Origin: Candidatus Chloroploca sp. Khr17
GTDB lineage: Bacteria; Chloroflexota; Chloroflexia; Chloroflexales; Chloroflexaceae
Direction: 5' to 3'
NCBI RefSeq assembly: GCF_004138165.1
Contig: NZ_RYFF01000008.1
Span: 1-64,000, forward strand
DNA length: 64,000 nt
Shown: piece after piece, positions 23,659 through 33,603 of the stretch
Position numbering within the stretch: position 1 is the stretch's first letter
Layout: each line of letters opens with the position of its first letter
Notes under the pieces: generated by a model
What the model was told of the DNA's origin: nothing
Database searches by the model: none
The model's input: only the letters and a program-made list of their open reading frames with translations
Translations under genes and position numbers: made by a program

Positions 23659-25592
23659 GCTTCCGTACAGACCACGCAATTGCGTCCGCCAGCCTTCGCC
23701 AGATGCAAACGACGATCGGCCTCGGCAATGACCTGCTCGAGTTCGTCCTCAAGCATGGCCGCATCAAGGGTATGATCGTCATCTTGCCGCTCGGGCGAGG
23801 GCAACGTGATATTCAACCACGCCGACGCCTCAACGACCCCCAGGCTCACTGTGATGTTCATCTGCGGATGCAGCGCCTGCCAGTTGTACGCTTCGACGGC
23901 AACCCGAATCTCTTCCGCGCAGGCACAACCATCTTCAAGTGACGTATCGGGCAGCAAAAGCAAGAATTCTTCACCGCCATAGCGCGCCACAAGATCAGAC
24001 GGCTGCGAAGCATCGCGCATAATATCGGCCACGGCGCGCAAGACCGCATTGCCCACCAGATGCCCCCACTGATCGTTGACCTGTTTAAAATGGTCAAGAT
24101 CGGCCATAATCACCGTCAGCAACCGGCCTTGCCGATGCATCTGCGCAAGGAACTCGAGGCCACGGCGATTGGCATACCAATGATTCGCCAGTAACGTGAG
24201 GCCATCCTCGTTGGCCTCGCGCTCAAGATCACGGTTGCGCTCGGTCAACGCTTGAAACATCATGCTCGTGCCGGAACTAGGGTCGCGTACCGTTGCTGGA
24301 GGGAGATAGAGCATAAGCTGATCGGTAAACTCGACCAGATTATCATTCATCTCAAGCGTTACGATGGCCCCACGGGCCAAAGCCTCCTGTGCCTCAGCCT
24401 GATGAAAGACAAGCGCAATCAAGGGCGTCCCTTCCGGGCACTGCTTCCAGACTGCCCAGGCTTGCTCGTCAGCCATATCGGCAACCATCAAGACAGGGTC
24501 AGGCGTGCGCGCCAGCAAACCCTGAGCCGCAATCGCATCGGCGGCGATCAACGGGCGATAGCCTTGATGACGCAGGCTGGTGCTTACCGAACCACGGAGC
24601 AACTCGCGCCCACAGATCAAAAGTGCGGCAGGCCGACGCCCACCACGGCGCTCGGGAGAGGCCGCCTGATGCGCAACCCGCTGATCAATCACATAACTAT
24701 TACCCGACATATGCTTGGCCGCATGTTTCAACTCGGCCGCAACTCTGCTCATCGCATCAACGCTCGCAAAGCGATGACCACTATTATTGACCACCGCGAT
24801 CGAAAGGCTGAGCATCCCAAATTGACGAGGAACCCCGTGACGGTCAACACTACGTAAATAGCCCCGTTGCAAGTCGACCGCATCATACAATTCACGGACA
24901 CGCGCATCAAAGGCATCAATAATGCGCTGGCACAAATCTTCTTCGCGCCCACCATAGTGGATCAACGCAAAATCGTCACCACCAATATGGCCAAGAAAGT
25001 CTTCGTGAGGCGCAACTTCGGTTAAGACGCTGGCGAGCAGATGGATCGCACGATCACCACGGGCAAAGCCATAGGCATCATTGAAGGCCTTGAAGTTATC
25101 AAGATCAACATAGACCAAAGCAAACGCAATACCCTGTTGCATTTGCCGTTCCAACTCGGCGATTAACAAAATATTGCCTGGCAGACCAGTCAGGGGGTTA
25201 TGCACCGGCAACGTGGCCGCCCGCTGCAAATGTCTGCGAATCCGGGCTAACAGAATTTCAAGATCATACGGCTTGACAATATAATCATCAGCGCCCGAGT
25301 CAAAGCCAACAACCACTTCGGAAGAGGTACTCCGCGCGGTCAAAATAAGCATTGGCAGATGCGACGTGCGCGTATCATTGCGCAACTGTCGAATCGCTTC
25401 AAAGCCATCCATTAACGGCATCATTAAATCAATGAGCATGAGATCAGGAGGCTCGTCTTGAGCCATGCGTACCAGTTCATCCCCATCACTGGCAGTACGA
25501 ACTTCATATCCCGCATCCTGCAACGTCTCACGAAGTAAGAGCAAAATGGAAGGATCGTCGTCTGCGATTAAAATCTGGGTTGGACGTGTCAT
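23655..25592 (-). CDS. response regulator with two GGDEF domains
   Basis: A 645-residue signalling protein. Residues 1-125 form a receiver domain with ADDD, phospho-acceptor Asp in LMLIDLMMP, and KPYD. A first GGDEF domain (about 140-300) has HIGGDDF, a conservative variant. About 325-440 looks like a second receiver fold (LLICGRELLRG...LALVF-like strands) without the Asp triad. A second GGDEF (about 470-635) has the canonical YGGEEF and DLDHFKQVND. It could synthesise cyclic di-GMP when phosphorylated. The C-terminus is Cys-containing (NCVVC). I chose the ATG at 25592 (MTRPTQI). No histidine kinase is adjacent. Confidence 0.88.
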   Translation of the reverse strand: MTRPTQILIADDDPSILLLLRETLQDAGYEVRTASDGDELVRMAQDEPPDLMLIDLMMPLMDGFEAIRQLRNDTRTSHLPMLILTARSTSSEVVVGFDSGADDYIVKPYDLEILLARIRRHLQRAATLPVHNPLTGLPGNILLIAELERQMQQGIAFALVYVDLDNFKAFNDAYGFARGDRAIHLLASVLTEVAPHEDFLGHIGGDDFALIHYGGREEDLCQRIIDAFDARVRELYDAVDLQRGYLRSVDRHGVPRQFGMLSLSIAVVNNSGHRFASVDAMSRVAAELKHAAKHMSGNSYVIDQRVAHQAASPERRGGRRPAALLICGRELLRGSVSTSLRHQGYRPLIAADAIAAQGLLARTPDPVLMVADMADEQAWAVWKQCPEGTPLIALVFHQAEAQEALARGAIVTLEMNDNLVEFTDQLMLYLPPATVRDPSSGTSMMFQALTERNRDLEREANEDGLTLLANHWYANRRGLEFLAQMHRQGRLLTVIMADLDHFKQVNDQWGHLVGNAVLRAVADIMRDASQPSDLVARYGGEEFLLLLPDTSLEDGCACAEEIRVAVEAYNWQALHPQMNITVSLGVVEASAWLNITLPSPERQDDDHTLDAAMLEDELEQVIAEADRRLHLAKAGGRNCVVCTEA

Positions 25593-25716
25593 ACGTAACT
25601 CTACATACGAATTAACGAGCGCTCCTTTACAGCATACCACATTGTCGTCACCAAATTCTATAGTCCATCAGTCAGGCGTTTTGCATTGCCCCTCAAACAT
25701 GCACACCTGTACTGTT

Positions 25717-25771
25717 TACCATTAGGTGATGATTCGTGCGGCTACGCCCCACGAATCATCACCTAATGGTA
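25717..25771. repeat. 22-bp-arm hairpin abutting the helicase promoter
   Basis: The arms are 25717-25738 and 25750-25771 (TACCATTAGGTGATGATTCG...), with loop CGGCTACGCCC. It lies between divergent genes, upstream of both, so it cannot be a simple terminator; its last two bases are the first two of the helicase -10. Confidence 0.7.
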
Positions 25772-25775
25772 TAAT
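25767..25775 (+). promoter_or_regulatory. extended -10 promoter of the DEAD-box gene
   Basis: TGGTATAAT fits TGnTATAAT. A start near 25782 would leave a leader of about 67 bases before the ATG at 25849. Confidence 0.5.
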
Positions 25776-25848
25776 AGCAGTCTATGCCAGTGCAGCAAAG
25801 CCTGGTTTCTTGTCATGAAACTGCACTTCTACAGGACATATACAAGTT

Positions 25849-27420
25849 ATGGCTATCTTCAGTGACCTTGGGCTGAGTGAAGAACAACTCACCGCCATCC
25901 ACGAGCTCGGCTATGATGAGCCGACCCCCATTCAAGAACAGGCCATCCCCGTCGTGTTGACGGGGCGTGATGTGATTGCCCACGCACAAACGGGAACAGG
26001 CAAAACAGCCGCCTTTGCCCTGCCAATTATTGCCCGGCTCAAGCCCGAAAAAGTACCCCAGGCGCTTGTTCTGACCCCGACCCGTGAACTGGCGATGCAG
26101 GTCGCCGAGGCTTTCTTCCGCTACGGGAAGCATGCCGAGGTTCGCGTAGCACCAGTCTATGGCGGTCAACCCATCGAACGCCAGTTGCGGGCCCTCAGTC
26201 GCGGCGTCCAGGTGATCGTTGGTACCCCCGGACGCATTATGGATCATATGCGCCGTGGCACCCTGGCGTTTGATCACATCAGTGTCGTTGTGCTTGATGA
26301 GGCTGATGAGATGCTCGATATGGGTTTTGCCGAAGATATTGAATATATTTTACAGCAGACCCCTGCCGAACGCCAGACGGCCCTCTTTTCTGCAACGATG
26401 CCCTCCAGTGTGCTCGATCTCGCCATGCGCTATACCCGTGACCCGCAACGTATCAGTGTCGTCAGCGAAAGCCTGACCGCCCCGCGTACCAAGCAGGTCT
26501 ACTACGAGGTCTTGCCCCGCGAAAAGCTTGATGCACTCTGTCGGGTGCTTGATGTGGAAACGCCCGGTTCGGCGATGATCTTCTGTCGCACCCGCGCCGA
26601 GGCCGACCACCTGGGCGAGAGTCTTCAGGGCCGTGGGTATCTGGCTGAGGTCATCCACGGTGATTTGAGCCAAGCGATGCGTGAGCGGGTGATGAAGCGG
26701 TTTCGTGAGGGCCAGGCTGAGTTGCTCGTCGCCACCGATGTGGCCGCCCGTGGGCTCGATATTGCCGATGTCACCCACGTGATTAATTACGATGTCCCCG
26801 GTGACCCCGAGAGTTATGTCCATCGCATCGGGCGTACCGGGCGCGCCGGACGCACCGGGCTCGCAATTTCGCTGATCACCCCGCGTGAACGCCGCCAGAT
26901 CCAGACCATTGAACGGACAACCCGTTCCCGCATTCAGCGGATGAAGTTGCCCTCGCTGGCCGATGTTGCCGCACGCCGTCGCGAGGCTTTCCGCGAGGCG
27001 CTGCGCGAGGTGCTCGCCGCTGGCAGCCTCGACCCCTATGTGCTGATGGTCGAAGAGATGGCCGAGAGCCACGAAGTGACCGACCTTGCCGCCGCTGCAT
27101 TCAAGTTGCTCCTCAACGAGGCCGAACAGGAAGATACGCTGGTGTCGGTCGAGGGTGATGGGGCCGGTACCGAACCAGGCATGACCAGGCTCTTTCTTGA
27201 TGTCGGTAGGCTTGATCGTGTTCGACCGGCCGATATCGTTGGTGCCATCGCCAATGAGGTTGGCATTCCTGGACGGCAGATCGGCTCAATTGACATCTAC
27301 GACCGGTTCGCCTTCGTCGAAGTGCCAAGCGAACATGCGGCCCGCGTCGTCCGCGGTCTCGGAGGCGTCAGCCTTCGCGGCAAGCCGGTGCGCGTCTCGT
27401 TCGCCAAGCCACGCGTATAG
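25849..27420 (+). CDS. DEAD-box ATP-dependent RNA helicase (DeaD/CsdA type)
   Basis: A 523-residue helicase. Core motifs in order: PIQEQAIP (Q), AQTGTGKT (I), PTRELA (Ia), VLDEADEML (II), SATMP (III), ATDVAARGLDI (V) and HRIGRTGRAGR (VI). A helical spacer follows, then a C-terminal RRM-like DbpA domain (about 440-520: MTRLFLDVGRLDRVRPADIV, FAFVEVP). This arrangement matches CsdA/DeaD proteins that unwind structured RNA in ribosome assembly, mRNA decay and cold adaptation. The ATG at 25849 has AGGACAT upstream. It is a single-gene unit, divergent from the GGDEF gene. Confidence 0.93.
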   Translation: MAIFSDLGLSEEQLTAIHELGYDEPTPIQEQAIPVVLTGRDVIAHAQTGTGKTAAFALPIIARLKPEKVPQALVLTPTRELAMQVAEAFFRYGKHAEVRVAPVYGGQPIERQLRALSRGVQVIVGTPGRIMDHMRRGTLAFDHISVVVLDEADEMLDMGFAEDIEYILQQTPAERQTALFSATMPSSVLDLAMRYTRDPQRISVVSESLTAPRTKQVYYEVLPREKLDALCRVLDVETPGSAMIFCRTRAEADHLGESLQGRGYLAEVIHGDLSQAMRERVMKRFREGQAELLVATDVAARGLDIADVTHVINYDVPGDPESYVHRIGRTGRAGRTGLAISLITPRERRQIQTIERTTRSRIQRMKLPSLADVAARRREAFREALREVLAAGSLDPYVLMVEEMAESHEVTDLAAAAFKLLLNEAEQEDTLVSVEGDGAGTEPGMTRLFLDVGRLDRVRPADIVGAIANEVGIPGRQIGSIDIYDRFAFVEVPSEHAARVVRGLGGVSLRGKPVRVSFAKPRV

Positions 27421-27427
27421 TTGCTCG

Positions 27428-27479
27428 GGTTTTCGCGCCTACCTGGAGGAGTCCGCGCCCCCAGACAGGTGCGAAAACC
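27428..27479. terminator. imperfect bidirectional hairpin between convergent genes
   Basis: GGTTTTCGC (27428-27436) pairs with GCGAAAACC (27471-27479), with further pairing of CACCTG-like segments inside. It lies between the helicase (+) and the MFS gene (-); the TTTT/AAAA runs sit in the stem ends. Confidence 0.45.
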
Positions 27480-27480
27480 T

Positions 27481-28698
27481 TTATCCATCCTCGTCGGGAA
27501 TCCGCAACGTCAGGATCGTCACCCCCGAGAGCAGATAGGCCAACACCGTCAGGATGATGATCGGGGTAAAGCCCCATTGCACCTGGATGAACCCGCTGAT
27601 CACCGCCGCAAGCGCCCATCCTCCCGCCCACAACACATTGAGCAAACTCGCCGCCATGCCGCGCTGGTTGATTGGCGTGTAGCGCATCACTAGGGCGTCA
27701 TTCATCGGGAAACTGGCCGAAATAAAGAGCCCGCGCAAAAAGAAACCGACGACCGCAAAGAGCAGCGCCGGGGCAAGCATCATCAGCATGCCGGCAATCG
27801 CCCACATCCGCAACAGTGCTGCCCCACGTCGCAAGCCGATGCGCTTGGTCACCGGCGGGCCAAGCAAGGCCCCAATGCCCATCCCGAGCGCGACCACCGC
27901 AAGCACCACCCCGACCGCTGCATCGTTCAACCCAAACTGCGTACGAAAGAAGAGGTTCTGAAACGGCAGAATCATCCCGCCCCCAATGCCAAGGAACAGG
28001 CCCGCCAGCGCAAACCGCAGCAACCTGCGCAAGGGCAAAGGCGGCGCAATCGGCGCATCAAGGCCACTTTCGTGACGTTCCCGGGCAAGCGGCAGTGGGC
28101 GCAACAGGGGCAACATCGCAAGCAGACTCAAGCCGATGACCACACTCAGGGCGAGCCGGTACGCAGCCGTCTCCTGTGGCCCCACCCCAAGGAAGCCCGC
28201 CGCCAGAGTGGGCAACATTCCACCGAGGATACTGCCTACTAATCCGATCATCAACGTAGCCGAGGCATTCAGGCCAAACGCATTCGTCCGTTCGCGATCA
28301 AAGGTCACACTCGCCAGCAGGGGCGTTACCGCCATCGTCGCCATCAAGAACGAAGCCCCGATGACAAACTGCGCCCCAATCAACGCCCAGAGCGCCGTTG
28401 CCTGCAACATAAAGATCCAGCCGAAACAATAGGTCGCCAGCGCAGCAATAATTGCGCGTTGGGCGCCAACACGATCAATCAGCAACCCCAACGGAACGCC
28501 AAAGAGCATGCCTGCACCACGACTGACCGTCGAGAGCAACCCGGCCGTATCAGGCCCATAGCCAAGGCTGACCAGATAAAAATTGAAGAGCAGGTCGGCA
28601 ATGTTCAGGGCGAGACCAAAGAGCACACTGTGCAAGAGAATCCGCCACACAGGGGGGCTAATGCGGGCCACATGAGCCGACGTGACGATCGGAGCCAT
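27481..28698 (-). CDS. major facilitator superfamily transporter
   Basis: A 405-residue membrane protein with about 12 hydrophobic helices. The cytoplasmic loop between helices 2 and 3 reads GVPLGLLIDRVGAQRAI, the MFS motif A (GxLxDRxGxRR), and a related version occurs after helix 8 (GPPVTKRIGLRRGAAL). The substrate is unknown; similar Chloroflexota proteins are annotated as drug or sugar transporters without proof. I chose the ATG at 28698 (MAPIVTSAH), with AGGGAAAG upstream. It is transcribed towards the helicase and divergent from the phosphatase gene. Confidence 0.85.
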   Translation of the reverse strand: MAPIVTSAHVARISPPVWRILLHSVLFGLALNIADLLFNFYLVSLGYGPDTAGLLSTVSRGAGMLFGVPLGLLIDRVGAQRAIIAALATYCFGWIFMLQATALWALIGAQFVIGASFLMATMAVTPLLASVTFDRERTNAFGLNASATLMIGLVGSILGGMLPTLAAGFLGVGPQETAAYRLALSVVIGLSLLAMLPLLRPLPLARERHESGLDAPIAPPLPLRRLLRFALAGLFLGIGGGMILPFQNLFFRTQFGLNDAAVGVVLAVVALGMGIGALLGPPVTKRIGLRRGAALLRMWAIAGMLMMLAPALLFAVVGFFLRGLFISASFPMNDALVMRYTPINQRGMAASLLNVLWAGGWALAAVISGFIQVQWGFTPIIILTVLAYLLSGVTILTLRIPDEDG

Positions 28699-28813
28699 AA
28701 ATGCGCTTTCCCTTTTTGCTACTACCGACAACAAAACAAGGGCCACGCCGCCCCGTGGATGACTATAACATATTTTTGACTAATCCAAGATCAGCCTAGA
28801 GGCTGATTCTTAT

Positions 28814-28854
28814 GCTAGGCCTGACAGCCAGCTTCGCTGGCTGTCAGGCCTAGC
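28814..28854. repeat. 19-bp-arm hairpin with GCCAGC-TTC-GCTGGC centre, between divergent genes
   Basis: The arms GCTAGGCCTGACAGCCAGC and complement are perfect. A shorter hairpin (ATCAGCC...GGCTGAT, 28790-28807) precedes it. As it lies upstream of both MFS (-) and phosphatase (+) genes, it is not an ordinary end-of-gene terminator. Confidence 0.65.
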
Positions 28855-28968
28855 TTCGCTGGGAGCGCTAGGTATGGTTGCACAATGCGAACGAAGATGG
28901 TATCCTGGCACACGTTGCCAGCCAAGCTTTCAAGTTGCCTCAAAACGATCAAGAAGAGAGACGATATC

Positions 28969-29598
28969 ATGCGGCTGATTCTTGTGCGCCACGGCGAAAC
29001 GCCGTGGAATGTCACCCTTCAATATCAGGGCCAGGGTCAGGTGCCCCTGAATGAACGTGGCCGCGAACAGGCGCGGCGTGCCGCGGATCGCGTTGCTCGC
29101 TATGGGGCGACGGCGCTCTATAGTAGCGATCTCGCGCGTGCCTGGGAGAGTGCTGAACTGATTGGCGCAGTCATCGGGCAGACACCGGTGGCAATGCCTC
29201 AGTTGCGCGAGATTGATGTTGGTCAGTGGGAAGGATTGACGCCCGAGGAGCTCTATCGGCGCTTTCCTGATCATATGGCCGAGTATAGGCGCGATCCCGC
29301 CCGTACCGTGCGCCTCGGCGGCGAGAGTTATGCGCAACTCCAGGCACGCGCGCTCCAGGCGCTTATGCAGATCCAGGAGCAGCATAAGCCCGATGACGTG
29401 GTTGTTGCGGTTTCGCACGGGGGCACGATCCGTGCGTTGCTCTGCCATGTGATTGGGCTCGATCTGGCCAATTTTGGCCGTATGTGGCTCGATAATGGCT
29501 CGCTCACCGAGTTGCGCATGGGGCGCAATGGCTGGCGCTTGCTGCGCTTTAATGATAATGCCCACGTCGAAGATATGGTTGCTGAAGGTGGTGAATAG
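28969..29598 (+). CDS. histidine phosphatase (phosphoglycerate mutase-like)
   Basis: A 209-residue enzyme of the branch-1 histidine phosphatase superfamily. LVRHGETPWN holds the catalytic His at about residue 8, with the second His in VSHGGTIRALL near 150, and YSSDLARAWESAELI and REIDVGQWEGL in between. It removes phosphate from a small metabolite such as a sugar or nucleoside phosphate; the substrate is unknown. The ATG at 28969 has AAGAAGAGAG upstream. It ends 17 bp before ppc and is probably co-transcribed. Confidence 0.9.
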   Translation: MRLILVRHGETPWNVTLQYQGQGQVPLNERGREQARRAADRVARYGATALYSSDLARAWESAELIGAVIGQTPVAMPQLREIDVGQWEGLTPEELYRRFPDHMAEYRRDPARTVRLGGESYAQLQARALQALMQIQEQHKPDDVVVAVSHGGTIRALLCHVIGLDLANFGRMWLDNGSLTELRMGRNGWRLLRFNDNAHVEDMVAEGGE

Positions 29599-29615
29599 CT
29601 CAGGGGTCTGCCTCT

Positions 29616-32429
29616 ATGACCAGTGCTCAACCCTCGCACGCATCAGATCAACGCGATCCGCTCTCCAGCAATATTCGCGCCCTCGGCAATGCGCTCGGGC
29701 GTGTTTTGACCGATCAAAGCGGGGCCGCAGCCTTTGCCCTCGAAGAGCGGGTGCGCCGGATGACCAAAGAGTTGCGCGCCTCGGGCGATGAACGCCTCGT
29801 CCAGGAATTGCAGGATCTCATCGCCAGCCTGTCAGTGAGTGAATTGCACGGGCTCACGAAGGCCTTTACCCTCTACTTCGGGCTGGTCAATCTCGCCGAG
29901 GCCGTCGAACGCCTCCGCGTCCTCCGCGAACGCGACTTGCGCGCCGCACCCGCACCACGCACCGAGAGCATCGCCGCTGCCGTCGCCGAGCTCCATGGGC
30001 ACGGTGTGACCGCCGAGGCGCTGCAACGCTGGCTCGATGGGGCGCTGATTATGCCTGTGCTTACGGCGCACCCCACCGAGTCACGGCGCCGTACGACGCT
30101 GATCAAGCTCCGCCGGATTTTTGATGGGTTGCTCGATCTGAGTCTCGGTGAACGCCTGTTGCCGCCTGAAGAGCGCGGGGCGATCCTTACCCGCATCGAA
30201 CGCGAGATTATTGGCCTCTGGCAGAGTGACGATGTCCGCTTGCATAAACCGTCGGTCGTGGACGAGGTCGAAAATGGGCTCTTCTATTTTCAGACGACGC
30301 TCTATGATCTGTTGCCGCAGATCCATCGCGCCATGGCGCGTGCGCTGGCCGAGCATTATCCTGAGCATCCCTGGTCATTGCCGCCGTTGCTCCGCTTTGG
30401 CAGTTGGATGGGCGGTGATCGCGATGGCAATCCGTTTGTGACCTCTAGCGTCACGGTTGATACGGTGCGCCGGATGCGGGCCTCGATGCTCAGGCACCTC
30501 ATCCGTCAGATGGATGCGCTCTTTACTGAATTGAGCCAATCACTGACCCAGACGAGTGTGAGCCAGGGCGTTGATGAGCGGATCGCTCACTATACCCGGC
30601 TCTTTCCCGCCGAAGCTGGTACGATTAGCCCGCACCATAGTCGTGAACCCTACCGACGCCTCTGCCAGTTGATCCGCACACGCCTCGAACATACGCTTGC
30701 CCATACGTTGCACCACGAGTTACAGTGGGCGAGCGATCCGCCTGCCTTGCCCCCACCGACGGTCTATCATCGCAGTGCTGAATTGCTTGATGATCTGCGC
30801 ATTATCTATGCGAGTCTCTGGGCCAATGGGGGCGAGTTGGTCGCCGATGGCATGTTGCGTGATGTCATGGCTACGGTGGCAATCTTTCGCCTGCATACGG
30901 CAACGCTCGATATCAGACAGCACAGCGAACGTCACCTCAGTGCCCTCACCGAAATCTTTGCCAGGGCCGGGATCTGTGCTGAGTATGCCAGTCTGGAGGA
31001 AGAAGCCAAGATTGCGCTCTTGACCAGCGAAATTGCGAGTACACGCCCCCTGGCACCGGCCCGGCTCACGGGGTATACCCCCGAGACGGCTGAGGTGATC
31101 CAGACGATGCGGACGCTGGCCGCGATCCTCGAGCAACTCGACGGCGAGGTCGTCGATACCTATGTGCTCAGCACCACCGCCAGCGTCAGCGACCTGCTCG
31201 GCGTCTTGCTGCTCTGTCGCGAGGCCGGACTGTACCGGCCCGGGGTCTATAGTCGCCTCAATGTGGTACCCCTCTTTGAAACAGGGGCCGATCTTGAATA
31301 TGCCCCCCGGCTCTTCGCTGATTTGATGGCCCTGCCCGTCTACAGCGATCATCTGCGTTTGCGCGGGCAGTGCCAAGAGGTGATGCTTGGCTATTCCGAT
31401 AGCAACAAAGAGGGTGGCTTTGTCGCCGCCAACTGGGCGCTCTATCGCGCCCAGGTCGAACTGACTGCGGTCGCCGACCGCTATGGCGTGCGCCTGCGCC
31501 TCTTCCACGGGCGCGGCGGTGCCGTCGGGCGCGGCGGCGGTCCGGCCGGACAAGCAATTATGGCTCAGCCGCCGGGAACCTTGCGCGGCCAGATCAAAAT
31601 GACTGATCAGGGCGAAATGATTTCGGATCGTTATCTCGATCCGCGAACGGCGACTCGTCACCTTGAACAGGTCGTCAATGCGGTGATGCGGGCTGGTTTT
31701 GCCGAAGTCCTGCGCCCACCCGAACCCATCTGGATCGCGGTCATGGAGGCGATTGCGACCGCAGGACGCGAGGGTTATCGGGGTCTGATCTACGATGATC
31801 CTCGTTTTTACGACTATTTTCGCTCGGCTACGCCCATTACCGAGATCAGCCGCCTACGGATTGGCTCACGGCCAGCTTCGCGGCGCAACAGCAACCGGAT
31901 CGAAGATCTCCGCGCTATTCCATGGGTCTTTAGCTGGATGCAGAGTCGGCACACGCTGCCGGGTTGGTATGGGCTGGGCAGTGCGCTGGCCGCCTTTGCG
32001 TCTGGTGGCGAGGATCGCCTGACATTGCTGCGCGACATGTATCAGCACTGGCCCTTCTTTACCACCCTGCTCGACAATGCCCAGTTGATCATCACCAAAG
32101 CCGATATGGACATCGCCCGTCGCTACGCCGCCCTCGTCAGTGACCACAAACTCGCCCAGGCCATTCACAGCATCATTCAGCGCGAGTATGCAACCACGAA
32201 CCGCCAGATCTGCCTCGTTGCCCAGATCAACGCCCCCCTCGATGCGCAACCAGTCTTGCAACGCGCCATCCAGCAACGCAACCCCTATATTGACCCGCTC
32301 AGCTACATTCAGATCGAAGTGCTGCGTCGCCTCCGCGCCAATCCCCCCGACGATGAGCAGGATGATCTTGAAACGGCCATTCTTATGTCAATCAACGGCA
32401 TTGCGGCGGGCTTGAAAAATACGGGCTAG
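29616..32429 (+). CDS. ppc: phosphoenolpyruvate carboxylase
   Basis: The 937-residue length is normal for bacterial PEPC. It fixes bicarbonate onto PEP to give oxaloacetate. Active-site segments are intact: LTAHPTESRRRT near 150, GSWMGGDRDGNPFVT near 265, LGYSDSNKEGGFVAANW near 590, FHGRGGAVGRGGGP near 630, and QGEMISDRY. The C-terminus ends KNTG, matching the conserved QNTG end that closes the active site. It replenishes C4 acids, and in phototrophic relatives supports CO2 fixation. The stop is 72 bp before prfB. Confidence 0.96.
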   Translation: MTSAQPSHASDQRDPLSSNIRALGNALGRVLTDQSGAAAFALEERVRRMTKELRASGDERLVQELQDLIASLSVSELHGLTKAFTLYFGLVNLAEAVERLRVLRERDLRAAPAPRTESIAAAVAELHGHGVTAEALQRWLDGALIMPVLTAHPTESRRRTTLIKLRRIFDGLLDLSLGERLLPPEERGAILTRIEREIIGLWQSDDVRLHKPSVVDEVENGLFYFQTTLYDLLPQIHRAMARALAEHYPEHPWSLPPLLRFGSWMGGDRDGNPFVTSSVTVDTVRRMRASMLRHLIRQMDALFTELSQSLTQTSVSQGVDERIAHYTRLFPAEAGTISPHHSREPYRRLCQLIRTRLEHTLAHTLHHELQWASDPPALPPPTVYHRSAELLDDLRIIYASLWANGGELVADGMLRDVMATVAIFRLHTATLDIRQHSERHLSALTEIFARAGICAEYASLEEEAKIALLTSEIASTRPLAPARLTGYTPETAEVIQTMRTLAAILEQLDGEVVDTYVLSTTASVSDLLGVLLLCREAGLYRPGVYSRLNVVPLFETGADLEYAPRLFADLMALPVYSDHLRLRGQCQEVMLGYSDSNKEGGFVAANWALYRAQVELTAVADRYGVRLRLFHGRGGAVGRGGGPAGQAIMAQPPGTLRGQIKMTDQGEMISDRYLDPRTATRHLEQVVNAVMRAGFAEVLRPPEPIWIAVMEAIATAGREGYRGLIYDDPRFYDYFRSATPITEISRLRIGSRPASRRNSNRIEDLRAIPWVFSWMQSRHTLPGWYGLGSALAAFASGGEDRLTLLRDMYQHWPFFTTLLDNAQLIITKADMDIARRYAALVSDHKLAQAIHSIIQREYATTNRQICLVAQINAPLDAQPVLQRAIQQRNPYIDPLSYIQIEVLRRLRANPPDDEQDDLETAILMSINGIAAGLKNTG

Positions 32430-32501
32430 CGGCGTCACTAGCATTGCACCTGTTCCTGTGCTACCATGGAAGAAGTGTGACATGCATCAGGGAGGGTAAC
32501 A

Positions 32502-33603
32502 ATGTACGATCTCGCAACCGAAGTGGCCGATCTCCGTGAGCGCTTTGCGCTGATCCGGGGGCATCTTTGACCTGGCTAGCAAACAGGCCCAGATTGAAGA
32601 ACTTGAAGTACGCGCCGCGCATCCCGAGCTCTGGAATGATCCGCGGGAAGCTCAGGGTTTGATGCAACGTCTGACGCGCCTCAAAAATGAGGTCGACGTC
32701 TGGACGACAATAGGGGTGCGGCTAACCAGTCTTGATGAATTGATTGAGCTTGCCTCGGCTGAAGATGATGACTCGCTCCACGAGGAACTGACGACCGAGG
32801 TTGCGGCGAGTCGGGCCGAACTCGACCGTCTCGAACTCGGGCTGCTGCTCAGCGGGCCTTATGATGACGGCGATACCTTTCTTTCGATCCAGGCCGGCAT
32901 GGGTGGCACCGATGCCCAGGATTGGGCCGAGATGTTGCTGCGTATGTATATGCGGTGGGCCGAGGCACGTGGGTTCACGGTGAATCTGCTGGAAGAGAGC
33001 CCCGGTGACGAGGCCGGGATCAAGAGCGCCACCATTGAGGTGCGTGGGCCGTATGCGTATGGCTATGCCCGCGCCGAGGCCGGCGTCCATCGCTTGATCC
33101 GCCTCTCGCCCTTTAATTCGGCCCATACCCGCCAGACGTCGTTTGCCCGTATCGAGGTGATGCCCGAGGTTGATGACGCGCCCGAGATCGTCATCAAGCC
33201 TGACGATCTGCGCGTTGATGTCTTTCGCAGCGGCGGACACGGCGGCCAGGGTGTCAATACGACCGACTCGGCGGTGCGCCTCACCCACCTACCCACCGGA
33301 CTCGTCGTCATTTGTCAAAATGAGCGCTCGCAGCTCCAGAATCGTGAAACAGCCCTGCGCGTGCTGCGTGGGCGCCTGCTCGAACGCGATCTGCAGCGCC
33401 AGGCCGAAGAACGCGCCCGTCTGCGCGGGGCCTATCGCGATGCAGCGTTTGGGAGCCAGATGCGCACCTATTACTTGCATCCTTCGACGCTCGTCAAAGA
33501 CCATCGCACCGACCACGAAACAAGCAATGTGCAGGCCGTTCTCGATGGACAAATCGATCCGTTCATCGAGGCGTATCTGCGTTGGAATGTTGCAGAGGCA
33601 TAA
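32502..33603 (+). CDS. prfB: peptide chain release factor 2 with programmed +1 frameshift
   Basis: Release factor for UGA and UAA stops. The first 22 codons from the ATG at 32502 end at an in-frame TGA (32568-32570) inside CTTTGAC; a +1 shift on CTT continues as DLASKQAQIEELEVRAAHPE, the normal RF2 start. The rest has the RF2 tripeptide SPF (RLSPFNSAHTRQ) and the catalytic GGQ loop (SGGHGGQGVNTTDSAVR). Total length is about 366 residues. The shift lets RF2 control its own synthesis. GGAGGGTAAC precedes the ATG. The stop overlaps the next start (TAATG at 33601). Because this genome appears to read UGA as Sec in some genes, RF2 and Sec insertion must compete at those sites. Confidence 0.96.
32557..32571 (+). 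promoter_or_regulatory. RF2 programmed frameshift signal
   Basis: GGGGG (an internal Shine-Dalgarno-like stimulator) followed by CAT CTT TGA C, the classic prfB slippery site. Slow recognition of UGA when RF2 is scarce favours slipping of the Leu tRNA to UUU. Confidence 0.93.

Noticed and set aside
32502-32570. Short 22-codon ORF followed by an N-truncated prfB
   Set aside because: The CTTTGAC slippery site makes this the standard RF2 programmed frameshift.
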